Source: an uncultured Chloroflexota bacterium (GTDB lineage: Bacteria; Chloroflexota; Limnocylindria; Limnocylindrales; Limnocylindraceae). From it: a DNA stretch of 5,516 nucleotides. Positions 1 to 5,175 of this stretch are shown one piece after another. The notes under the pieces were generated by a model. The model was not told where the DNA came from, ran no database searches, and worked only from the letters and a program-made list of their open reading frames with translations. Each line of letters begins with the position of its first letter. The stretch's first letter is position 1. The DNA lies in the NCBI GenBank assembly GCA_903847005.1, contig CAINCM010000169.1, positions 1 through 5,516 of the forward strand. The letters run 5' to 3'. A program made the position numbers and the translations under genes.

Positions 1-911
1 CCGTTGCGCGGATCTTCGCGGCAAAGGGTCGACCGACCTTCGATCCGCTGATCGTGCACATTGCTGATCGCGCCGACCTCCCCCGTGTCCTCTCCTTCAG
101 CGCGCTGAGCGACCCACGAGTCACCGCGCTCGCGGATGCGTTCTGGCCGGGACCGCTGACGATCGTCGCCTCGGCCGCAGCGGAGATCCCTGAGCTGGTT
201 CGCGCCGGCCTGAGCAGTGTCGGGGTGCGACTCCCGGATCATCCGATTGCGCGTGCACTGATTCGCGCAGCGGGCACGCCGGTGGCGGCGCCGAGCGCCA
301 ATCTCTTCGGACAGCTCTCGCCTACCAGCGCCGCGCATGTGTTGTCGCAACTCGACGGGCGGATCGATGCGCTGGTCGTCGCAGATCCTTCGCAGATCGG
401 CGTCGAGTCGAGCGTGGTCTCGCTGCTCCCGGGCGAGCCGGCGCGACTGCTGCGCCCAGGCGGGATTCCCGCGGAAGCGATCGCGCGTCTCCTCGCCCCG
501 CTCGGTCCACTGGAAGGACCGTCGACGACCGCGCGACCCGACGCTGCACTCCCCGCCCCGGGGATGACCGCGTCGCACTACGCGCCGCGGGCGCGGGTAC
601 GGATCCTCGACCTCGACGCACCCGATCTGCACGACCTCGCGCGCGTGGCCCTGCTCGCACCAGACGGCGCAACCCTGGAGCGCATCGGCAGCGCAACCGC
701 AGGTCTCGCCGTGGTGGCACGCGCCGCGCTGAGCGAGCAGCACGATCCGGTGCGTGCGGCATCGCGCCTCTTCGAGCTCCTCCACCAACTCGACGAGGCG
801 TTCGGCGTCGAGCGAGACCCACGCGACACGATCCTGACCACCCCCTATCCTGAGCCAGGACTCGGTGCTGCGATCGCTGACCGTCTCCGACGCGCGAGCG
901 CACAGCGTTGA
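1..911 (+). CDS. Sua5/YrdC threonylcarbamoyl-AMP synthase (5' end missing)
   Basis: This protein makes threonylcarbamoyl-AMP from threonine, bicarbonate and ATP, the cytosolic first step of the t6A modification at position 37 of ANN-reading tRNAs. The reading frame is open from base 3, so the start lies left of the window. 302 residues are visible, and probably about 40-50 are missing given the usual 330-350 of long Sua5 proteins. The YrdC domain covers roughly visible residues 1-160. It contains the KGRP motif (8-11) followed by PLIVHI, the segment FWPGPLT (47-53), PVAAPSAN (93-100) and a GVESSVV segment (133-139), where most relatives have GxESTVVD. A linker with PGMTASHYAPR (186-196) leads into the C-terminal Sua5 domain, which ends in the typical GLGAAIADRLRRA. 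The Sua5-type linker and C-terminal domain separate it from short YrdC/TsaC forms. The gene ends 10 bases before the membrane protein gene and is probably cotranscribed with it. Confidence 0.93.
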   Translation, partial: VARIFAAKGRPTFDPLIVHIADRADLPRVLSFSALSDPRVTALADAFWPGPLTIVASAAAEIPELVRAGLSSVGVRLPDHPIARALIRAAGTPVAAPSANLFGQLSPTSAAHVLSQLDGRIDALVVADPSQIGVESSVVSLLPGEPARLLRPGGIPAEAIARLLAPLGPLEGPSTTARPDAALPAPGMTASHYAPRARVRILDLDAPDLHDLARVALLAPDGATLERIGSATAGLAVVARAALSEQHDPVRAASRLFELLHQLDEAFGVERDPRDTILTTPYPEPGLGAAIADRLRRASAQR

Positions 912-913
912 AC

Positions 914-917
914 GGAG
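914..917 (+). promoter_or_regulatory. Shine-Dalgarno GGAG deciding the membrane protein start
   Basis: GGAG lies 4 bases before the ATG at 922, in the 10-base gap after the upstream TGA stop. The spacing is short but workable. This is the clearest ribosome binding site in the window. It supports the ATG at 922 over the in-frame ATG at 865, which lies inside the upstream gene and would add 19 hydrophilic residues. Confidence 0.5.
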
Positions 918-921
918 CGAC

Positions 922-1608
922 ATGACAACACCGCGCAGCAACTGGCTCGCCGATGCGATGAGTGCCGACGCGCTGCGTCGCTTCCCCCAGTCGGTCGTCG
1001 GACAGGCGATCTTCGCGGTGGGACTCTCGCTGATGGTGAACGGCGGCATCGGTCTCCCCGGGTGGGAGATCCTCCACCAAGGGCTCAGCTACAAGCTGGG
1101 GATCACCATCGGCCAGGCGGCCCAGCTGAGCGGGCTCTTCGTCATCCTGCTCTGGATTCCCATCCGACAGGCACCGGGCCTTGGCACGATCTCCAACATC
1201 GTGGTGATCGGCTTCGTGATGGATCTCACGCTGAACGCACTGCGCCTCGCGGGCGTGCCCGACAAGGAGGTGCTCAGCCAGAACGTGCCGGTCGCCGTGG
1301 CGCTGACCGTTGTCGGCACGGCGCTCGTCGGGCTCGGATCGGGCATCTATATCGGCAGCGGCAACGGGCCAGGGCCGCGGGACGGCCTGATGACAGGCTT
1401 CCATCGCCTCACAGGTCAACCGATCTGGATCGTGCGCACCGCAATCGAGGTGGTTGTTGGAGTTGTCGGGATCGCACTCGGCGGCACGTTCGGTTTTGGC
1501 ACCATCTGGTTTGCACTCACGATCGGACCGCAGGTGCAGTTCTGGCTCGCGCGGATCGACCCAACGGGTCGGGCACGGCAGCAGTCGCTCTCGGGCAGCC
1601 GCCGCTAG
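922..1608 (+). CDS. YczE-like integral membrane protein (YczE/YyaS/YitT family)
   Basis: This is a 228-residue polytopic inner-membrane protein of unknown biochemical function. I see about six hydrophobic segments, near residues 25-42, 69-84, 90-110, 124-145, 171-189 and 193-210. The family hallmark is a glycine-rich loop, GSGNGPGPRDGLM (145-157), followed by a segment ending VRTAIEV (171-177). The protein looks like an internal duplication. GIGLPGWEILHQGL (42-55) parallels GNGPGPRDGLMTGF (147-160), and GLGTISNIVVIG (86-97) parallels GFGTIWFALTIG (191-202). From family knowledge, Bacillus YczE has been linked to production of a lipopeptide antibiotic, but no transport substrate or reaction is established. 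The ATG at 922 is chosen because it has a GGAG and lies just after the sua5 stop. The likely sua5-membrane protein operon gives no obvious functional hint. Its stop codon overlaps that of the convergent heme gene. Family assignment is fairly sure, function is not. Confidence 0.8.
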   Translation: MTTPRSNWLADAMSADALRRFPQSVVGQAIFAVGLSLMVNGGIGLPGWEILHQGLSYKLGITIGQAAQLSGLFVILLWIPIRQAPGLGTISNIVVIGFVMDLTLNALRLAGVPDKEVLSQNVPVAVALTVVGTALVGLGSGIYIGSGNGPGPRDGLMTGFHRLTGQPIWIVRTAIEVVVGVVGIALGGTFGFGTIWFALTIGPQVQFWLARIDPTGRARQQSLSGSRR

Positions 1609-1614
1609 CGCGGC
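1601..1614. other. Short inverted repeat spanning two overlapping convergent stops
   Basis: GCCGC-TAGC-GCGGC forms a 5-base-pair stem with a 4-base loop. It covers the point where the plus-strand TAG (1606-1608) and minus-strand TAG (1605-1607) overlap in the self-complementary CTAG. No T-run follows on either strand, so it is not a classical intrinsic terminator. It could slow polymerases arriving from both sides. It could also be a by-product of two genes ending in CGC-rich sequence. Confidence 0.3.
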
Positions 1615-3416
1615 AGGATCGCGTCGATCGCGATCGCCGCAAAGATCACCGTGAGATACGTGATGGAGAAGCGGTAGAGCCGCGTTGCGCCGCGCAACAG
1701 GCCGTCTCCCAGGACCTCGCTGCGCAGCCGCCACGCACGCAAGAGAAAGACGGCACCAGCGGTGAGGGCAACCGCGAGGTAGACCGCACCCATCCCTGCA
1801 ACGAGCCAGAGCATCAGGCTCATCACAACGAGCAGGATCGTGTAGAGCCAGATCTGTCGCGCCGTCTCCGCGGGACCGGCGGTCACCGGGAGCATCGGAA
1901 CCCCCGCCGCGGCGTAGTCGGGGCCGATGCGTAGTGCGAGCGCCCAGAAGTGGGGTGGGGTCCAGTAGAAGACAAGCGCAAAGAGGAGGATCGGCGCGAG
2001 CGAGATGTCGCCCGTGACGGCGGCCCATCCGATCACCGGTGGAAGGGCGCCGGCCGCGCCGCCGATCACGATGTTCTGCGGTGTCGAACGCTTCAGGATC
2101 AACGTGTAGATCAGCACGTAGAAGCCGATCGCGAGCAGCGAGAGGAAGGCGGCCATCAGCGTCGTGGTAGCGGCGAGGAAGAGGAAGCTCGCCGCACCGA
2201 GCAGCGTTGCGAAGCGGAGTGCGGCGCCGACACTGATCTCGCCCGTGACGAGCGGACGGCCGGCCGTCCGCGTCATCTGCCGATCGATATCTGCATCCAC
2301 GATGCAGTTGAAGACGTTGGCACTCGCCGCGCTCAGCGTTCCACCGATCAGGGTGCAGAGGATGAGCAGGAGCGGCGGCACCCCTTGCGCGGCGAGGAAC
2401 ATCGCGGGGACGGTGGTGATGAGCAGCAGCTCGACGATGCGCGGCTTTGTCAGCGCGAGGTACGCGCTCAGGATGCTGCGGGTCGCCTCCTTGGTCGCGG
2501 TGCCACCAGCGCCGTCGCTCGGCTCGGTGTTCGCACGTCGTGCTTCGAGAAGCGCGATCGCCGCAGCTGCAACAACCAGGATCCAGATCAGCGTGGCGAG
2601 CGCAACGTGGAGAGTCTGTGTCCAGGGGGCGAGCTTGGTGAAGATCTGCAGGGCCCCGATGAGGCACTGCACCAGGAAGATCCCGATCGCTGCCGTCAAG
2701 AAGCGCCGGGTCTCGCGGGGACTCCCTGGCTCACGGCGTACGATCCAGAGTGCCGACACCAAGATCAGCCCGACGATCCCGGTGGCGTAGCGATGGACGA
2801 TGTGCGGGGTGGAGAGTTCGGTGACGGGCGGGAAGATCGTGCCCCCCATGAGCGGCCAGTCTGGATAGAGCAGGCCGGTGTCCGTGCCGGTGACGTTCGA
2901 ACCGAACATCAAGAGCGCGTAGATGGATCCCGCGGCGATCACAGGTGCAATCACGGCGCCGCGCGCCTGCCGGATGCCGCTCAAGCGCTCGGGGTAGCCG
3001 CTGCGCGCAAGCACCCAGACCTGCAGTCCGACAAAGGCCATGGCGGTCGCGAGGTGTGCGGTCACCGACTGGCCCGAGTTGAACTCGAGGACCGTCTGTC
3101 GACCGAGCCACGCCTGGAAGAGGACGAGCAGCAGCAGTGCGAAGGCGGCGCCCTGGATCGATCGCCGCCCTTTCATCGAGCGGAGGGCGAGAGCGAGCAC
3201 CAGAAGCGTGAGCAGTCCGATCAGGGCTGCAACGGCGCGGTGGATCCACTCCAACCACGCCTTGTAGTCGTCTAGCGGCGGGATGATCTGTCCGTAGCAG
3301 AGCGGCCAATCAGGGCAACCCATCCCGGAGTCTGTCGCGCGAACGATCACCCCGATCACGACGAGTCCGATCGTTGCGCCGAGGAGCGTGGCGAGCGAGC
3401 GGCGGAAGGCCTGCAT
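1605..3416 (-). CDS. Fused heme A synthase (CtaA) and heme O synthase (CtaB)
   Basis: A single 603-residue frame joins two membrane enzymes that turn protoheme IX into heme A for cytochrome aa3-type oxidases. Residues 1-290 are CtaA, which oxidises heme O to heme A. It has eight likely membrane segments and the conserved histidines H59, H121, H208 and H270, plus E57. It is built from two similar halves, as PDWPL occurs at 35-39 and 185-189. The first external loop keeps a cysteine pair (C34, C40), while the matching second-half positions are Y184 and M190. After a polar linker (about 291-313), residues 314-603 are CtaB/COX10, a UbiA-type farnesyltransferase. It starts at LTKPR (322-326). It carries the first Asp-rich motif NCIVDADID (370-378), MTRTAGRPL (381-389), YWTPPHFW (484-491) and a second Asp motif DYAAAGVPML (500-509). 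About nine membrane segments are visible in this half. Fusions in this order are, as I recall, known in haloarchaea and some Chloroflexota. The ATG at 3416 lacks a Shine-Dalgarno, and CtaA relatives also begin just before the first membrane segment. Confidence 0.95.
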   Translation of the reverse strand: MQAFRRSLATLLGATIGLVVIGVIVRATDSGMGCPDWPLCYGQIIPPLDDYKAWLEWIHRAVAALIGLLTLLVLALALRSMKGRRSIQGAAFALLLLVLFQAWLGRQTVLEFNSGQSVTAHLATAMAFVGLQVWVLARSGYPERLSGIRQARGAVIAPVIAAGSIYALLMFGSNVTGTDTGLLYPDWPLMGGTIFPPVTELSTPHIVHRYATGIVGLILVSALWIVRREPGSPRETRRFLTAAIGIFLVQCLIGALQIFTKLAPWTQTLHVALATLIWILVVAAAAIALLEARRANTEPSDGAGGTATKEATRSILSAYLALTKPRIVELLLITTVPAMFLAAQGVPPLLLILCTLIGGTLSAASANVFNCIVDADIDRQMTRTAGRPLVTGEISVGAALRFATLLGAASFLFLAATTTLMAAFLSLLAIGFYVLIYTLILKRSTPQNIVIGGAAGALPPVIGWAAVTGDISLAPILLFALVFYWTPPHFWALALRIGPDYAAAGVPMLPVTAGPAETARQIWLYTILLVVMSLMLWLVAGMGAVYLAVALTAGAVFLLRAWRLRSEVLGDGLLRGATRLYRFSITYLTVIFAAIAIDAILPR

Positions 3417-3422
3417 GCGTTG

Positions 3423-3428
3423 ATGATA
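3423..3428 (-). promoter_or_regulatory. Candidate -10 box for a leaderless heme-gene transcript
   Basis: On the minus strand TATCAT is followed by six bases (CAACGC) and then the ATG at 3416. That spacing would put the transcription start at or next to the start codon. No Shine-Dalgarno lies upstream, which agrees with leaderless translation. I see no convincing -35 hexamer 16-18 bases further up, so the assignment rests on the -10 match, its position and the mirrored arrangement of the divergent gene. Confidence 0.45.
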
Positions 3429-3451
3429 CGCGGCAACTCAAAAACCTGCGG

Positions 3452-3457
3452 TAGAGT
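3452..3457 (+). promoter_or_regulatory. Candidate -10 box for a leaderless lipoprotein-gene transcript
   Basis: TAGAGT is followed by GACACG and then the GTG start at 3464, the same TANNNT plus six bases seen for the divergent heme gene. The TAG inside the box is also the in-frame stop that closes the frame upstream of the GTG. GAG at 3454-3456 could act as a poor Shine-Dalgarno instead. No clear -35 hexamer is visible. Confidence 0.45.
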
Positions 3458-3463
3458 GACACG

Positions 3464-4420
3464 GTGAGACTGTTGCGCACCCTCCTGCCCCTTGCACTGC
3501 TTGCAGGATGCGCAAGCACACCGGAAACCCCGCTGCCTTCGTCGTCCGACACCGCGCGCAGCGGATGTGTCGGCGAGTGGCCTCTTGCGGGGAAGACGGT
3601 GAGTTCCGGTCCGATTCCGCTCCTCGCAAACAGCGACCTTGCCGCTGGGGAGAATCGACTCCTTCTCGGACTCGTCGATGCGGAAGGCTTCCCACTCGGC
3701 GGACCCGAGTGGTCGCTCACGGTTCAGACGTTCGACATCACAAACGACGGCTGCACGCCGCTCACGCCGCCCTTCGCGCTTCCCTTTGTCTGGTCGATCA
3801 ACGACGTTCGCGGATTCTTCATTGGGGCCACCGACTTCCCTGCAGGCGCCGAAGAGATCGGGCTCTCGATCGTCGGCGAGGACGCAGACGGCGCGCCGCT
3901 CTCCATTCGTTTCACCGCGCGCGTTGCAGCCGTTGGCACCGCACTGCGCCCGGGTGCGATGGCGCCAACGATCGCGACGCCGATTGAGAAGACGAGCGCG
4001 CACGGTCTGGCGGGAATCAGCACCGATCCAGATCCGCTCGCGCGGCTCTACAAGTACTCTGCCGCGGACCTGATCGCCGCCGGGACACCCTTCGTGATCG
4101 TCTTCGCATCACCCGCCTTCTGCGTTTCGCAGGCGTGCGGTCCGACCATCTCGGTGGTGAAGGCGGCCGCCGCTCGCCATCCGGGCGCCCTGATCCTGCA
4201 CGTGGAGCCGTACCTCATGGAGTGGAACGGGAGTCGCGCCATCCCCACGCTCGATGCGAGCGGACACCTGCAACCGAACGAGGTTGCCACCGCATGGCGA
4301 CTCCCCGTGGAGCCCTGGGTCTACACCGTTGATGCCAACGGCGTGATCATCCACTCCTTCGAAGGTGTGATCGGCGACGCAGAGCTCGACGCCGCCATCA
4401 AGGAGATCGACGCCGACTAG
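3464..4420 (+). CDS. Lipoprotein with thioredoxin-like CxxxxC domain
   Basis: I do not know an established name for this 318-residue protein. Residues 1-15 are a short lipoprotein signal (MRLLRT, a hydrophobic core, then LLAGC) with lipidation expected at C16. The product should therefore be anchored on the outer face of the membrane. Residues about 35-155 look like an all-beta domain, with ENRLLLGLVDAEGFPL (63-78) and two further cysteines, C35 and C97. Residues about 185-318 resemble a thioredoxin-fold domain: a beta strand FVIVFAS (210-216), then a redox-type CVSQACGP (220-227, cysteines C220 and C225). VEPWVYTVD (282-290) provides the likely cis-proline (P284), followed by DANGVIIHSFEG. 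The spacing is CxxxxC, not the CxxC of thioredoxin or the CxxxC of Sco proteins. Similar lipoproteins occur, as I recall, in Actinobacteria and Chloroflexota. A stop at 3452 rules out a longer form, so GTG 3464 is the first good start. Being divergent from the heme gene hints at oxidase assembly, which is inference. Confidence 0.85.
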   Translation: MRLLRTLLPLALLAGCASTPETPLPSSSDTARSGCVGEWPLAGKTVSSGPIPLLANSDLAAGENRLLLGLVDAEGFPLGGPEWSLTVQTFDITNDGCTPLTPPFALPFVWSINDVRGFFIGATDFPAGAEEIGLSIVGEDADGAPLSIRFTARVAAVGTALRPGAMAPTIATPIEKTSAHGLAGISTDPDPLARLYKYSAADLIAAGTPFVIVFASPAFCVSQACGPTISVVKAAAARHPGALILHVEPYLMEWNGSRAIPTLDASGHLQPNEVATAWRLPVEPWVYTVDANGVIIHSFEGVIGDAELDAAIKEIDAD

Positions 4421-4436
4421 CGGATTTCGTACTCGC

Positions 4437-4451
4437 GAGCGGACGCCGCTC
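4437..4451. terminator. Possible bidirectional hairpin between convergent genes
   Basis: GAGCGG-ACG-CCGCTC is a perfect 6-base-pair inverted repeat with a 3-base loop. It lies in the 34-base gap between the lipoprotein gene stop (4418-4420) and the pyrE stop (4455-4457). Its position is right for a shared terminator, but neither strand has a following U-run. Neighbouring self-complementary stretches, CTCGCGAG (4432-4439) and CCGCTAGCGG (4452-4461), could compete in folding. Confidence 0.35.
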
Positions 4452-4454
4452 CCG

Positions 4455-5165
4455 CTAGCGGCCGCTGCTCCCCGGCGCTCCGATCGGTTCACCCGCTGCG
4501 CAGAGCGGGCACTCGCGCGCGTCATACGTGGGCAGGTCGAGGGTGAGCGCCGCGATCAGCGGGATGCTCTCTCGGCCTGGAGCCTCGATGCTGCGAAGTT
4601 CGGGTGAGCGGCTCGCCACCACCGCGGCCGCGATCGGATGAGCGCCAGCGGCGAGGAGCGGCGGGAGGAGCGCTTGAAGCGAGCCGCCCGTGGTCAGGAT
4701 GTCATCCACCATCAACACGCGGGCACGCGGCGGAATCCGGAACCCACGTCGAAACTCTCGCCGGAGTGTCCCCGACTCGCCAGCCACCTCTTCGGCGAAG
4801 ATGCCGCGCACGCCGAGGAGCCGACCGATCTCGTACGCAAGGAGCACACCGCCGGTGGTTGGACCGGCCACGAGATCGATCTCCACTGCGGCGGCCTGCG
4901 CCACGGCAAGCGCGCGCTCCGCGAGGAGCGCACAGACCTCTGCCGCAGCGTCAGGATGCTGCAGCAACGACCACTTCTCAAGGTAGCGATCGCCATGTCG
5001 TCCGCTTTTCAAGAGGAAGTGGCCGCGTTGAAGCGCACCCGTCGCAATGAAGAGTCCCTCCACTCGCCTCGCGCTCAAAGCCTCATCGTGTGACGCGACG
5101 GGCGACTGGGGATAGCCATCGGGGGGACGAAGCGGTTCGCGCAGTGGAAGGAGTGGTTCACTCAT
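4455..5165 (-). CDS. pyrE: Orotate phosphoribosyltransferase
   Basis: This enzyme joins orotate to PRPP to give orotidine 5'-phosphate, the fifth step of UMP synthesis, in the cytosol. From the ATG at 5165 the protein has 236 residues. It shows GHFLLKSGRHGDRY (48-61, including the conserved K53), DLVAGPTTGG (97-106), and the PRPP-binding motif VLMVDDILTTGGS (150-162). It ends in a CPLC element (219-222) with a PGS tail, which resembles the Thermus-type PyrE subfamily. The catalytic loop of enteric enzymes, with KxxK and HG, is not recognisable in AEEVAGESGTLRRE (124-137), perhaps a subfamily trait. The first 30 residues are proline-rich and unlike the family core, so a shorter form is possible from TTG 5078 or GTG 5063. 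The ATG at 5165 starts 10 bases after the pyrD stop but has no Shine-Dalgarno. The in-frame ATG at 5213 lies inside pyrD and is unlikely. Confidence 0.92.
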   Translation of the reverse strand: MSEPLLPLREPLRPPDGYPQSPVASHDEALSARRVEGLFIATGALQRGHFLLKSGRHGDRYLEKWSLLQHPDAAAEVCALLAERALAVAQAAAVEIDLVAGPTTGGVLLAYEIGRLLGVRGIFAEEVAGESGTLRREFRRGFRIPPRARVLMVDDILTTGGSLQALLPPLLAAGAHPIAAAVVASRSPELRSIEAPGRESIPLIAALTLDLPTYDARECPLCAAGEPIGAPGSSGR

Positions 5166-5175
5166 GGGTGGCAGC

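Noticed and set aside
54..56. GTG as the start of the Sua5 gene
   Set aside because: The same frame is open upstream and encodes the conserved KGRP motif and PLIV just before it, so the gene begins outside the window.
865..867. ATG as a longer start of the YczE-like gene
   Set aside because: It lies inside sua5 and adds 19 hydrophilic residues unlike the family. The ATG at 922 has a GGAG and ideal operon spacing.
322..2667. Very long minus-strand open frame (781 codons) spanning sua5, the membrane gene and half of the heme gene
   Set aside because: It is extremely rich in Arg, Asp, Ala and His, with no recognisable domain. It runs antisense to two clear genes and out of frame with ctaAB. 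Long stop-free shadow frames are expected at this GC content.
1950..3275. Plus-strand open frame of 441 codons opposite the ctaAB gene
   Set aside because: The composition is dominated by charged residues and the frame mirrors conserved CtaA-CtaB coding sequence on the other strand. No start signal or domain is visible, so it is an antisense shadow.
3464..4420. Calling the lipoprotein a Sco1/SenC copper chaperone outright
   Set aside because: The cysteine spacing is CxxxxC instead of CxxxC followed by P, and I could not place the conserved downstream Sco histidine with confidence. Only a thioredoxin-like fold is supported.
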